Shown here piece by piece: positions 26,696 through 35,809 of a stretch of DNA of 64,000 bases. Within the stretch, counting starts at the first letter, position 1. Each line of letters begins with the position of its first letter. The position numbers were made by a program, and so were the translations under genes. The notes below the pieces were generated by a model, which saw only the letters and a list, made by a program, of their open reading frames with translations, did not search any database and was not told where the DNA came from. This DNA comes from an uncultured Chloroflexota bacterium. GTDB taxonomy: Bacteria; Chloroflexota; Dehalococcoidia; CAUJGQ01. The stretch lies in the NCBI GenBank assembly GCA_937879875.1, contig CALFMN010000024.1:1-64000 (forward strand), in the 5' to 3' direction.

Positions 26696-27727
26696 TCAGG
26701 GATAGAGCGCCGCGCCGTCGAGCCCGGCGCCTTGCGGCAGCCCGAGCATGAGATTCATGTTCTCCACCGCCTGGCCGCTCGCCCCCTTGACCAGATTGTC
26801 CAGGCAGGCGGAGACGACCAGACGGCCCGTACGGCGATCCACGAACGGATGGATCAGGCAGTAGTTCGTGCCGGCGGTATGCTTGGTGTGCGGCGCGGCA
26901 GCGACCACGCGCGTGAACGGCGCGTCGCGGTAGAAGTCCTGATAGAGCGCCATAATCTCACCGGCCGGGTCGGCGCCGAGCCGATCGAGCCGCAGGTCGG
27001 CATAGCAGGTGCTCTCGATGCCGCGCACCATCGGCGCCAGGTGGGGCACGAATGTCACGCGCGGCGCGGGCGACTCGGCCAGCAGGCGCAGCTCGTTCGT
27101 GATTTCGGGCAGATGCCGGTGACCTTTGAGGCCGTAGGCGACGAGGTCTTCGTCTGCCTCCGCGAAGTGGTAGCCGAGCGCCAGCCCGCGGCCCGCTCCG
27201 GAGATGCCCGACTTGCTGTCCACGACGATGCCGGACTCGATGATGCCGGCCTGCCAGGCCGGAGCCAGCGCCAGCACGGCGGCGGTGGGAAAGCAGCCGG
27301 GATTGGCCACCAGCTTGCCGGCCGCGATCGCGTCGCGGTGCAGCTCGGGCAAGCCGTACACGGCCGCGGCGAGCAGGTGCGGCGCCGGGTGCTCGCCGCC
27401 GTACCACTCGCGATACTCCGCGGGGTCGCGCAGGCGGAAATCGGCGCTGACGTCCACGACGGGCACGCCGCGCTCGATGAACGGCGCCAACGCCGCGGCG
27501 CTCGCCGCGTGCGGCAGACAGCCGATCACGGCGTCAACGTCGGCCTCGATCTGCTCGGTAATCGTGAGATCGTACTGGAAGAGGTGGGGAAATACGCTCG
27601 CAAGCCGTTTGCCGGCCTCGCTGCGGCCGGTACAGGCGACCATACGCGCCTGCGGATGCCGCAGCAGCAGACGCGCCGCTTCGACCCCGGCGTAGCCCGT
27701 AACGTTGATGACGCCGACTCGGAACAC
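26696..27727 (-). CDS. argC: N-acetyl-gamma-glutamyl-phosphate reductase
   Basis: 343 aa NADPH-dependent reductase, third step of arginine synthesis. Rossmann N-terminus VGVINVTGYAGVEAARLL, the nucleophile Cys145 in VANPGCFPTAAVL, and SGISGAGRG and HRHLPEI motifs are all present. GTG start with GAGGTC upstream. First gene of the minus-strand arg cluster; the following argJ begins 113 nt later. Confidence 0.95.
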   Translation of the reverse strand: MFRVGVINVTGYAGVEAARLLLRHPQARMVACTGRSEAGKRLASVFPHLFQYDLTITEQIEADVDAVIGCLPHAASAAALAPFIERGVPVVDVSADFRLRDPAEYREWYGGEHPAPHLLAAAVYGLPELHRDAIAAGKLVANPGCFPTAAVLALAPAWQAGIIESGIVVDSKSGISGAGRGLALGYHFAEADEDLVAYGLKGHRHLPEITNELRLLAESPAPRVTFVPHLAPMVRGIESTCYADLRLDRLGADPAGEIMALYQDFYRDAPFTRVVAAAPHTKHTAGTNYCLIHPFVDRRTGRLVVSACLDNLVKGASGQAVENMNLMLGLPQGAGLDGAALYP

Positions 27728-27754
27728 TGCTGGTCCGACCTCGCTCGTATCCGC

Positions 27755-27760
27755 ACTATA
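27755..27760 (-). promoter_or_regulatory. Candidate -10 of arg operon
   Basis: TATAGT preceded by GGC lies about 28 nt upstream of the argC start. No ARG box could be recognised. A repeat element (27801-27960) begins just upstream and may contribute regulatory sequence. Confidence 0.35.
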
Positions 27761-27800
27761 GCCAGTCGCTCAGCCGCGGACAAGGAACCGGCGGCGTGGT

Positions 27801-27960
27801 CTACCCCTGACGCCTTCGGCGTCTGTCCCCTTCCTACGAGGAAGGGGTTATCCGAGAACCACCGATTATTCTCAGACCAACCCTTCCCCTGTGGGGAAGG
27901 GACAGACTTCGCTCCCCCATTGCCGCGGAGCGGCAACCTCTCATCAACGTCAGGGATAGG
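27801..27960. repeat. MITE-like element, family 1-related, copy C
   Basis: 160 bp with 12-bp terminal inverted repeats differing at one position (CTAcCCCTGACG / CTAtCCCTGACG). Internal GTCTGTCCCCTTCC and GGGGAAGGGACAGAC arms, together with the CCTGACGnCTTCGnCGTCTGTCCC block, are shared with copy A. It lies between argC and the anti-sigma gene. Confidence 0.65.
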
Positions 27961-27972
27961 CGGCCGGTCCGC

Positions 27973-28224
27973 TTAGCGCCCGGCCTTCCAGTCGCAGAAG
28001 ACGCTGAGCAGGCGCTGGCGGGCGACGGGCGGGATGCTGGCTTCCGAGAGCGTGCCGAGCGTGCGGATCGTCAGGCGCATCTGCTGCAGGTAGTTGCGGC
28101 AGCCTGAGCAGTGCGGCAGGTGCGCGTCGAAGCGGGTGCGCTCGTCGGCCGGCAGCGTGCCCTCGAGGTACGCCGTGATCAGCTCGACCAGCTCTTTGCA
28201 GTTGAGTTCTGACGGCTCGCTCAC
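27973..28224 (-). CDS. Zinc-finger anti-sigma factor (zf-HC2)
   Basis: 83 aa. The ZAS motif HLPHCSGCRNYL (H-x3-C-x2-C, about 37-45) with an upstream His/Cys and the helix CKELVELITAYLEGTLP are typical of anti-sigma factors that bind and hold ECF sigma factors. It has no transmembrane helix, so it is a soluble redox- or ligand-responsive form. Its start overlaps the sigma-factor stop (ATGA), so the two proteins are translationally coupled. Confidence 0.88.
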   Translation of the reverse strand: MSEPSELNCKELVELITAYLEGTLPADERTRFDAHLPHCSGCRNYLQQMRLTIRTLGTLSEASIPPVARQRLLSVFCDWKAGR

Positions 28225-28901
28225 GCCGGCGCCGGCTCCATTCCCAGATATTCAGACAGGGCGCGACGCACTTTGGACCGCGCCCGGTGCAGCAGCACTC
28301 TCTGATTAGACTCGGAGACGCCGAGAATGTTACACACCTCGTCCGAACCGAAGCCCTGCACGTCGCGCAGCGTGATCACCTCGCGCTGCGCCGGCGGCAG
28401 CGCGGCGATCGCTTCATTGATGCGCGAGCGCGTTTCGCCGGCGAGCAGCCGCTCCTCCGGCTCGCCCTCCCAGCTCGCGGGCTTCGTGGCCCAGTGCTGA
28501 CTGGCGCTGTTGAAGTAGGCCGGGTCCATCGCCGCTTCTATGGGGGCGCGCTCGGCATCGAACAAAGCTGAGAACGGCACGCTGCGCCCCTCGCGGCGGC
28601 CACGCGTGACGGCGGTGTTGACCAAAATCCGGTAGATCCAGGTGCGCAGCGACGAACGGCCTTCAAAGCGGCCGACGCCCTTGAGCACGCCGATCCACGC
28701 CTCCTGCGCCACTTCTTCGGCTACGGCGAGGCTCTGCACATAGTTCAGCGCCAGCCGCACCATGCCGGCGTGATCGCGGCCGATCAGCTCCTCGAACGCC
28801 GCTTCATCGCCGGCCTGCAACGCCGCGACGAGGCGGGCATCGTCGTCGGACAGATGCGCCACCGGCAGCGGCGCGCCGGACTCGCTCAGCGGGGCGGTCA
28901 T
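28221..28901 (-). CDS. ECF-type RNA polymerase sigma factor
   Basis: 226 aa from the ATG at 28901 with AGAGG upstream. Region 2: AFEELIGRDHAGMVRLALNY, VAQEAWIGVLKGVGRFEGRS and LRTWIYRILVNTAVTRGRRE. Region 4: LPPAQREVITLRDVQGFGSD and ESNQRVLLHRARSKVRRAL. The linker between regions 2 and 4 (about 110-155) is longer than usual. It pairs with the overlapping zf-HC2 anti-sigma. Regulon unknown; ECF genes usually autoregulate, and GGCTACGCT lies just upstream. Confidence 0.92.
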   Translation of the reverse strand: MTAPLSESGAPLPVAHLSDDDARLVAALQAGDEAAFEELIGRDHAGMVRLALNYVQSLAVAEEVAQEAWIGVLKGVGRFEGRSSLRTWIYRILVNTAVTRGRREGRSVPFSALFDAERAPIEAAMDPAYFNSASQHWATKPASWEGEPEERLLAGETRSRINEAIAALPPAQREVITLRDVQGFGSDEVCNILGVSESNQRVLLHRARSKVRRALSEYLGMEPAPA

Positions 28902-28957
28902 CGTCGGACCTCTCAGCGAGAGCGTAGCCGATGCACGGAGCGTGGTCGAGCGGAGGA

Positions 28958-29704
28958 TCACACGCCGAGCGCCTCGATCACCAGCCGGGCGGCGGCGGTC
29001 CCGGAGAACTGCTGCTGACCGGTGATCAGGTTCCCGTCACGCACGGCGTGAGCCTTGAAGCGGCCGTTCACGATGAAGTTCGTATCTGGGATCTTCCTCG
29101 CCTCGTCTTCGATCCGGAACGGTTGAATGCGTTGCTTCGCGTAGTCGTCCGCATATTGCTCCTCAGAGTTCGCGAAACCCGTCCAGGTCTTGCCTCTGAC
29201 CAGCAGGTCACCGTTGGAGAGGCGCGCTTTGAGCAGCACGCACGTCGCGTGGCAGATCACCGCCGTTATCTTGCCGCTTTCATAGGACTCCACGACTAAT
29301 TGGTGCACGCGCGCGTCGTCGAAGAACGTATACATTGGCCCCTGCCCGCCGACAAGGAGGAGCGCGTCGTAGTCGTCTAGCTGCACAGAGGCGAGTACCA
29401 GGCTCTTCTCGATCTGTGCCACGTGCTGCGGCGAGTTGATGAAGCCCAGACTGATAAGATCGGCGGCTGAGTACCCGCTGGGGTCGCGTGGGTCGCTGTA
29501 GCCGTCGCCACGCAGCTCACCGCCGTCCGGACTGGCGATATCGACCGCGTAGCCGTGTTCGGTGAACTCCCAGTAGGGATGTGTGACCTCGGCCCACCAG
29601 AAGCCGATCTCCCAGCCGGTCTGCCGCGAGACCGCCGGGTTCGACGCCAGGATCAGCACGCGCTTCGGCTTGTCCGGATGCAGGATATCCACCGTTCCAC
29701 TCAT
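28958..29704 (-). CDS. DJ-1/PfpI (class I glutamine amidotransferase-like) protein
   Basis: 248 aa with the flavodoxin-like DJ-1 fold. LLLVGGQGPMYTF precedes the nucleophile elbow AVICHATCVLL (Cys151 with adjacent His152), and Glu32 in GWEIGFWWAEV is placed like the conserved acidic residue of Hsp31-type proteins. Hsp31-like members are chaperones or glyoxalases/deglycases. No export signal. Divergent from grx-trxR, so both may belong to a thiol or carbonyl stress response. Confidence 0.85.
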   Translation of the reverse strand: MSGTVDILHPDKPKRVLILASNPAVSRQTGWEIGFWWAEVTHPYWEFTEHGYAVDIASPDGGELRGDGYSDPRDPSGYSAADLISLGFINSPQHVAQIEKSLVLASVQLDDYDALLLVGGQGPMYTFFDDARVHQLVVESYESGKITAVICHATCVLLKARLSNGDLLVRGKTWTGFANSEEQYADDYAKQRIQPFRIEDEARKIPDTNFIVNGRFKAHAVRDGNLITGQQQFSGTAAARLVIEALGV

Positions 29705-30253
29705 ACGACTCCAGTTCCTTTCTGCGATCGGCCCTGGTCATACACCCGCCGCCGAGGATGGAGCATCCGCCAGGCGATCGCTCTGCTGCGAGGATGGAGC
29801 ATCCGCCAGGCGATCGCTCTGCTGGATGTACACCGCCGATCCCGGCGCCGGATTTAATCGGCCCAACGCTGATGCGCCCCGGCGTACCGGTCCACCCGCG
29901 CAGCGCCACGTCTCCGTCAGGATGCAGTGCTCGGCGAGGGGGTAGATCCGCCGGACGGGCGGTACACAACCTGCACATGCGGACAGGCGCCAGTGGAAAG
30001 GCTGCCGGAGTCGCGTCAAGACCGCGGTGAGCCGTGGGCACGCGGACTGGTGGTGGCGTAGCTGCTCCGGGTGAAGGAGGGATCGATCGAAGGGGATTGC
30101 GGACCATCGCGCCGCGTGTCGGCGTACATAGCGCTTTTGCGGCCGCATGCACGATGCTGGTGCCTACCCTGTAACGTTCGGACGCGCCGCGCGACCGAAC
30201 AACAGAGCGCCGGGGCGCGGGCCGCGGCGGGCAGTCGGGGAGGGCTCAATTCC
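29705..30253. other. 549-bp non-coding gap with 36-bp direct duplication
   Basis: Region between divergent genes. The only structure found is the tandem duplication described separately at 29753-29824, and a ribosome-binding GGGGAGGG before grx-trxR. Short frames here have no protein-like pattern. Confidence 0.5.
29753..29824. repeat. Two tandem copies of a 36-bp unit
   Basis: The unit starts CGAGGATGGAGCATCCGCCA and continues GGCGATCGCTCTGCTG; the copies at 29753-29788 and 29789-29824 are identical. GATGGAGCATC contains an imperfect palindrome. Confidence 0.85.
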
Positions 30254-31483
30254 ATGGCGCACACGCAGATCACGATGTACGGCACGCAGTGGTGCAGCGA
30301 CTGCAAGCGCACAAAGCAGTTCTTCGGCGAACAGCGCGTTCACTACGACTTCATCGATATCGACAAAGACACGGCGGGTTTGCAGATCGTCGAACGGGTC
30401 AACGAGGGCAAGCACATCATCCCCACGCTGGTCTTCGGCGACGGCTCAACCCTGGTCGAGCCGTCCAACGCCGAGCTGGCGGCGAAGCTGGGCCTGCAAA
30501 CGAAGGCGAAGCGCACGTTCTATGATCTGATCGTGGTCGGCAGCGGCCCGGCGGGGCTGACCGCCGCGCTCTACGCCGCGCGCGAGGGCATCGAAACGCT
30601 GGTAATCGAGCGCGGCGGGGTGGGCGGCCAGGCCGGCGTCACCGAGCGGCTGGACAACTTCCCCGGCTTCCCCGACGGCGTGTCGGGCAACGAGTTCGCC
30701 GACCGCCTGCGCCGCCAGGCCGAGCGTTTCGGCGTCGAAATCCTCTCCGCGCAGGAAGTCACCGGCGTCGGCGCCGATGGCGGCTACCGCTGGGTGCGCA
30801 CGGCGGACGGCGGCGGATATCGTTCCTGGGCGGTGCTGCTGGCGCTCGGCTCGACCTACCGCCGCCTCGGCATCCCCGGTGAGGACGACTTCATCGGCGC
30901 CGGCGTGCATTTCTGCGCGACCTGCGACGGGCCGTTCTACCGCGGCCGCGAGGTGCTGGTCATCGGTGGCGGCAATTCGGCGGGCGAGGAGAGCCTGTTC
31001 TTGACGAAGTTCGCCAGCAAAGTGACGATCGCCACGCATGCGCCCTCGCTCACGGCGAGTCGTGTCGTCGTCGACAAGGTCGAGGCGAGCCCGCAGATCG
31101 ACGTGCTGACCAACGTTTCTCCTGCTGCCTTCAGCGGCGAAGGCCATCTCGAAGCGGTGGAGCTGAAGGATGTGAGTACGGGGCAAACACGCACGATCAT
31201 GCCGGCCGGCGTATTCGTGTTCATCGGCCTCTCGCCCAACACGGCGCTGGTGCGCGATCTCGTGAAGACCGATGAGCGCGGCTTCATCGTCTCCAGCCCG
31301 ACGCTGGAGACGAGCGTGGCAGGGATCTTCGTCGCGGGCGACTGCCGCGCGGGCAGCACCAAGCAGGCCGCATCGGCGGCGGGCGAGGGTGCGGCCGTGG
31401 CGCTGGCGATCCGCACCTACGTCGAGCCGCGCGCCGGCGGTATGCCGGAGCCCGAGATGGCCGCGGCGATGGCGCCGGCCTGA
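30254..31483 (+). CDS. Glutaredoxin-thioredoxin reductase fusion
   Basis: 409 aa. Residues 1-80 form a glutaredoxin/NrdH domain with redox motif CSDC (14-17) and the cis-Pro HIIPTLVF. Residues ~90-400 form a thioredoxin reductase: FAD motif VVGSGPAGLTAALYAA, the redox CATCDG (about 221-226), NADPH motif VIGGGNSAGEES, and GIFVAGDCRAGSTKQAASAAGEG. The fused glutaredoxin is probably the reductase's own electron acceptor, passing NADPH electrons to cytosolic disulfides. The start is the ATG at 30254, preceded by GGGGAGGG; the longer in-frame reading from 30071 lacks homology. Confidence 0.92.
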   Translation: MAHTQITMYGTQWCSDCKRTKQFFGEQRVHYDFIDIDKDTAGLQIVERVNEGKHIIPTLVFGDGSTLVEPSNAELAAKLGLQTKAKRTFYDLIVVGSGPAGLTAALYAAREGIETLVIERGGVGGQAGVTERLDNFPGFPDGVSGNEFADRLRRQAERFGVEILSAQEVTGVGADGGYRWVRTADGGGYRSWAVLLALGSTYRRLGIPGEDDFIGAGVHFCATCDGPFYRGREVLVIGGGNSAGEESLFLTKFASKVTIATHAPSLTASRVVVDKVEASPQIDVLTNVSPAAFSGEGHLEAVELKDVSTGQTRTIMPAGVFVFIGLSPNTALVRDLVKTDERGFIVSSPTLETSVAGIFVAGDCRAGSTKQAASAAGEGAAVALAIRTYVEPRAGGMPEPEMAAAMAPA

Positions 31484-31520
31484 GCGAACTGGCTGCGATC
31501 AGCGAAGCGGGGAGGGCGGC

Positions 31521-33680
31521 ATGGCGGAGGCGATCGTTGCCGGTTCGTCGCAGGCCGCGGCACACGATGCCGCCACGCCTGCCGCAACCCCGCGCGACGT
31601 GGGCCGGCCGCTGGTCGCGTTCGGCCGGGAGGTCTGCGGCGATTTCGAGGCGGCGCTGCGGCGTGAGTGGCTGGTGACGAACGGGCTGGGCGGCTACGCC
31701 TCCGGCACGCTGGCCGGTATCGCCACGCGCCGCTACCACGGCCTGCTCGTCGCCGCGCTCACGCCGCCCGTCGGCCACACGGTGCTCGTCGGCACAATGG
31801 ACGAACAGGCAACCTACGACGGCGCCCTGTACAAGCTTTCAGCGCACGAGTTCGCGGGCGGCGCGATCGAGCCACACGGCTTCCGCTATCTGCAAGCCTT
31901 TCACCTCGAAGGCATGCTGCCCGTCTGGACCTTCGCGCTGGGCGATGCGCTGCTTGAGCGGCGCGTGTGGATGGCGTACGGCCAGAACACGACCTACGTC
32001 TGCTACCGGCTGTTGCGCGGCACGCGCTCGCTGGAGCTGCGCATCACGCCGCTCGTCACCTATCGTGACTTTCACAGCCTGACGTCGGGGCAGGGCTGGC
32101 AGCCGGTCGTGCAGGCGCAGCCGCGTGGCGCTCAGGTGCAGGCGTTCGCCGGCGCCGTGCCGTTTCGCCTGCTGGCCGACGGCGGCGAGTTTGCGGCCGG
32201 CGGCGGCTGGTGGTGGAACTTTCACCACCGCGAAGAGACGGCCCGCGGCCTCGACGACCGCGCCGATCTCTACGCGCCGGGCCAGTTCAGCGCCACACTC
32301 TGGCCGGGTGCCGTGTTCACGCTGGTGCTCACCACCGAGGAGAGCCCGGACCTGAACAGCGGCTACGCGCTGGCGATGGCCGAGGCGCGGCAGATCAGCC
32401 TCGTGCGCGCGGCCGGCGGAGGAGATTCCTTTTCGCGGCAGCTCGTGCTGGCGGCCGACCAGTTCCTGGTGCAGCGAGGCGGCGATTCCGGCGGCGGCGC
32501 TGCGGGAGCCTCGCCCGCGCCAGGCGAAAGCGCCGAAGCCACCGGTATGTCCGTGACGGGCGACAACGGCGCGGCGCCGGCGCCGTCCGGCGGGCGCACG
32601 GTGATCGCCGGCTATCACTGGTTCAACGACTGGGGGCGCGACACGATGATCGCGTTGCCTGGCCTGGCGCTGGCCACGGGCCGCGCCGCCGAGGCCGCCG
32701 ACGTGCTGCGGACATTTGCGCACTATATTGCGGACGGCCTCTGCCCGAACAACTTTCCCGATGACTCCGGCACGCCGCCCGGCTACAACACGGCCGATGC
32801 CACGCTCTGGTACGTGCTGGCGGTGCAGGATTACTGCCAGACCGTTCACGACGAGGCGCTGATCGACGAGCTGCTGCCGGCGCTGCACGAGATCGTCGAG
32901 CGCCACCGCCGCGGCACGCGCTACGGCATCGGCATGGACGAGGACGACGGCCTGCTGCGAGCCGGCGTGCCGGGCGTGCAACTGACCTGGATGGACGCCA
33001 AAGTCGGCGATTGGGTGGTGACGCCGCGCACGGGCAAGTCGGTCGAAATCAACGCGCTCTGGTACAACGCGCTGCGCATCACCGCCGCGATCTACGCGAC
33101 GCGCGACCCGCAGACCGCCGGCGAGTACGCCAGCCTTGCCGATCGGGTGCGCGAGTCGTTCCGCCGGCGCTTCGTGCGGCCAGACAGCCGCCACCTGGCC
33201 GACGTGGTCGACGGCCCGCAAGGCGACGACCTCAGCGTGCGGCCCAATCAGATCTTCGCCGTCTCGCTGCCGCAGCCGCTGCTGGAAGGCGCGGAGGCGG
33301 CGGGCGTGGTCGACGCCGTCGGCCGCGATCTGCTGACGAGTGGCGGCCTGCGCTCGCTGGCGTCGGACGAGCCGGCCTATCAGGGCTGCTACGGCGGCGA
33401 CCAGGCGCAGCGCGACGGCGCCTATCACCAGGGCACAGTCTGGAGCTGGCTGCTCGGCCCGTATGCCGAGGCGCACCATCGCGTCTACTGCGACGCCGGC
33501 GCGGCGCTGGCCTTCCTGCGGCCGCTTGAAGACCATCTGCGCGATGCCGGCCTGGGCACGATCTCCGAGATCATGGACGGCGATCCGCCACACGCGCCGC
33601 GCGGCTGCATCGCACAGGCCTGGAGTGTGGCCGAAACGCTGCGTGTCTGGCAAAAGCTCAGCGCTGCGGCGAAGCGGTGA
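31521..33680 (+). CDS. Glycogen debranching enzyme (amylo-alpha-1,6-glucosidase)
   Basis: 719 aa from the ATG at 31521, which has GGGGAGGG upstream. N-terminal beta-sandwich domain (REWLVTNGLGGYASGTLAGI, TRRYHGLLVAAL) followed by a GH133-like (alpha/alpha)6 barrel with AGYHWFNDWGRDTMIALPGL, the catalytic Asp region, and GVQLTWMDAKVGDWVVTPR. It removes alpha-1,6-linked glucose from glycogen limit dextrin. A Gly/Ala/Pro linker of ~35 residues (about 315-350) between the domains is expanded. It is 38 nt after grx-trxR and may be co-transcribed. Confidence 0.93.
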   Translation: MAEAIVAGSSQAAAHDAATPAATPRDVGRPLVAFGREVCGDFEAALRREWLVTNGLGGYASGTLAGIATRRYHGLLVAALTPPVGHTVLVGTMDEQATYDGALYKLSAHEFAGGAIEPHGFRYLQAFHLEGMLPVWTFALGDALLERRVWMAYGQNTTYVCYRLLRGTRSLELRITPLVTYRDFHSLTSGQGWQPVVQAQPRGAQVQAFAGAVPFRLLADGGEFAAGGGWWWNFHHREETARGLDDRADLYAPGQFSATLWPGAVFTLVLTTEESPDLNSGYALAMAEARQISLVRAAGGGDSFSRQLVLAADQFLVQRGGDSGGGAAGASPAPGESAEATGMSVTGDNGAAPAPSGGRTVIAGYHWFNDWGRDTMIALPGLALATGRAAEAADVLRTFAHYIADGLCPNNFPDDSGTPPGYNTADATLWYVLAVQDYCQTVHDEALIDELLPALHEIVERHRRGTRYGIGMDEDDGLLRAGVPGVQLTWMDAKVGDWVVTPRTGKSVEINALWYNALRITAAIYATRDPQTAGEYASLADRVRESFRRRFVRPDSRHLADVVDGPQGDDLSVRPNQIFAVSLPQPLLEGAEAAGVVDAVGRDLLTSGGLRSLASDEPAYQGCYGGDQAQRDGAYHQGTVWSWLLGPYAEAHHRVYCDAGAALAFLRPLEDHLRDAGLGTISEIMDGDPPHAPRGCIAQAWSVAETLRVWQKLSAAAKR

Positions 33681-33712
33681 TTCGGATCATCGAGCCTGCG
33701 TGACAGACCAGA

Positions 33713-34225
33713 CTACGGCACGGCAGCCAGTGGAGCACGCCCTTCGCCGTCGAGGAATGCGAGGAATACCGAAGAGAAGCCCTCGCCCCCGATTCGCTGG
33801 CGTAATTCGCGCCGCATCTGCTCGCTCGCAGCCTCGATGAACGCCGCTCGCTCTGGCCGAAGCGGGTGCGACGCGACGCGCTGGTACGGGCGCGTGTACT
33901 GCCTCATCCACCCCGGCCAGCAACGGTCGTGGAAGTGCAGTGCTTCGAGCGTCGTCTCTTTGAATTCACCCTGGTAGAGCACGCGATCGATGCTGAAGGG
34001 TTTTTCGGAATCGCCTATCAGGTCCGTGCACCCCGCACAGCGGCCATCCTCAGACGGGGCCTGATATAGAAGCACGTACTCAGCCGCCCATCGCTCCCAA
34101 CAGCCCGCATGCGCGGGAAGATGATCGAGTAGATACCGGCCGCCCGCCATCGTGCTCAGCACAACGCTGGAAGGCGCCTCCTCGTCGGAGACTTTACCGC
34201 CGCAGATCGCACAGTTGAAGCGCAT
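33713..34225 (-). CDS. Hypothetical protein with two zinc-ribbon-like sites
   Basis: 170 aa. Two repeats of a C-x2-C ... H-x2-C arrangement: CAIC (5-8) with HAGC (about 39-42), and CAGC (63-66) with HDRC (about 97-100). This suggests a duplicated zinc-binding module that could bind DNA, RNA or protein. The C-terminal third is helical and basic. I do not recognise a named family. It converges with the debranching enzyme and is 46 nt from the MFS gene on the same strand, possibly co-transcribed. Confidence 0.6.
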   Translation of the reverse strand: MRFNCAICGGKVSDEEAPSSVVLSTMAGGRYLLDHLPAHAGCWERWAAEYVLLYQAPSEDGRCAGCTDLIGDSEKPFSIDRVLYQGEFKETTLEALHFHDRCWPGWMRQYTRPYQRVASHPLRPERAAFIEAASEQMRRELRQRIGGEGFSSVFLAFLDGEGRAPLAAVP

Positions 34226-34270
34226 GGTCAGATCTCCATCGTCGGACGCAAGCTCTCACGCATCCCGCGC

Positions 34271-35581
34271 CTACGCCACCGGCTCGCCAGCGCTAATTCG
34301 ATCAGATGCGGGCCGCGCGCTGCTCGCACGCCGCGAGCGGCACGCCAGCGCCAGGCCGAGGCCGAGGGCGCAGAGCAGCGCCTGCACGGCGAGCGTGGGC
34401 GGCACGCCGAAGCGATCGGCGAGATAGCCGCTGACCGCGCCGCCGAAGGGGATGGTGCCGGTCTGCAGCAACACGTAGATGCTGATCACGCGGCCGCGCA
34501 GCGCCGGCGGCGCGGTGAGCTGCAATGTCGTGTTCGCCGTTGTGAACAGCGCCATCGTCGCGCTGCCGAGCGCCACCAGCAGCGCCGCCGTCAGCAGATA
34601 GTTGTGCGAGAGCGCGAGCAGGGCCGTGAGCAACGCGACAGCGACGCCGCTGAACACGAGCACGCGCGCCGAGCGCAACGACATGCCCGCGATCGCGAAG
34701 GCCGAGACCAGCGAGCCGACGCCGAGGCTGGCGGTGAGGAAGCCGAAGCGCGCCGCGCCCGTATGCAGCACGAAACGGGCGATCAGCGGGATCATCACGG
34801 GGAAGTTATAGGCGAACAGGCTGGTGAAGCAGACCAGCAAGAGGATGAACAGCACACCGGGCGTGCCGAATGAGTAGCCAAGACCGTCGCGGATGTCGCG
34901 CATGATGCCCCGTGAGACGGGCCGCTGCTTCGGCCGATGGAACTCGGACGAACGCATCAGCGCGTAACCCGCCAGCACCGCGAGGAAGCTGACCGCATTG
35001 AACTCGAAGGTGGCGGCGATGCCGAAGACGGCGATCACGAAGCCGCCGACCGCCGGCCCCAGCACCTGCGACGTGTTCAAAATGGTCGAGTTGAGCGCCA
35101 CGGCGTTGACCAGCCGCTCGCGCCCGACCAGCTCGACGAAGAAGGTCTGGCGCACCGGCCGCTCAAGCGCGTTCATCACGCCGAGGAAGGCGGCTAACGC
35201 GTAGATGTGCCAGAGCCGCGCCACTCCGGCCGCCAGGATGACGCTGAGGATTGTCGCCTGCACCGTCTCCAGCGCCAGCAGCGCCATAATCGCCGGGCGT
35301 TTCGGCAGGCGGTCGGCCAGCGCCCCGCCGAGCAGCGACAGCAGCGTCACCGGCAGGTATTGGAGCGTGACGACGAGGCCGAGCGCCGCGGGCGAGCCGG
35401 TCAGCTTCAGCACCAGCCAGGCCTGGCCGGTGGACTGCATGTAGCTGCCGATCAGCGAGATCACCTGGCCGAAAAAGAAGAGGCGGTAGTTGTAGCTGGC
35501 CAGCGAGGAGAACTGCCGCGCCAGCAGACGCGCGGCGAGGCTGCCCCGCGGCGCGGCCGGTGACTGCGCAACCGCCTCCAC
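34271..35581 (-). CDS. MFS transporter (MFS_3/EntS-like)
   Basis: 436 aa with about 12 hydrophobic helices. SYNYRLFFFGQVISLIGSYMQ starts the first helix, and the loop GGALADRLPKRPAI is the MFS signature between TM2 and TM3. LGVMNALERPVRQTFFVELV and GYLADRFGVPP are typical of the EntS/MFS_3 exporter branch. The function is probably drug or siderophore efflux; the substrate is unknown. GTG start with GGAGGCAG. Confidence 0.88.
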   Translation of the reverse strand: MEAVAQSPAAPRGSLAARLLARQFSSLASYNYRLFFFGQVISLIGSYMQSTGQAWLVLKLTGSPAALGLVVTLQYLPVTLLSLLGGALADRLPKRPAIMALLALETVQATILSVILAAGVARLWHIYALAAFLGVMNALERPVRQTFFVELVGRERLVNAVALNSTILNTSQVLGPAVGGFVIAVFGIAATFEFNAVSFLAVLAGYALMRSSEFHRPKQRPVSRGIMRDIRDGLGYSFGTPGVLFILLLVCFTSLFAYNFPVMIPLIARFVLHTGAARFGFLTASLGVGSLVSAFAIAGMSLRSARVLVFSGVAVALLTALLALSHNYLLTAALLVALGSATMALFTTANTTLQLTAPPALRGRVISIYVLLQTGTIPFGGAVSGYLADRFGVPPTLAVQALLCALGLGLALACRSRRASSARPASDRISAGEPVA

Positions 35582-35809
35582 GCCTGCCTCCGCGCCCGTC
35601 GTGTCCTGGCCAGCCGGCGCTGCGCTCCCGCCCGGTCATCTGCCCGCCAGTATGCGGCAGAGCACCCGAGCCCGCCAGCAGGCGCGAGGCCATCGGAGCC
35701 AACCGGCACACGATCGCTTCACCCGCTGTCAGGCCGCCAGTCGGCTGAAGCTGTCCGGAGCACGCAACTGGAAATTGGCGGCGCCGTCGCCCGTGCGCTT
35801 CGGAAGTAG

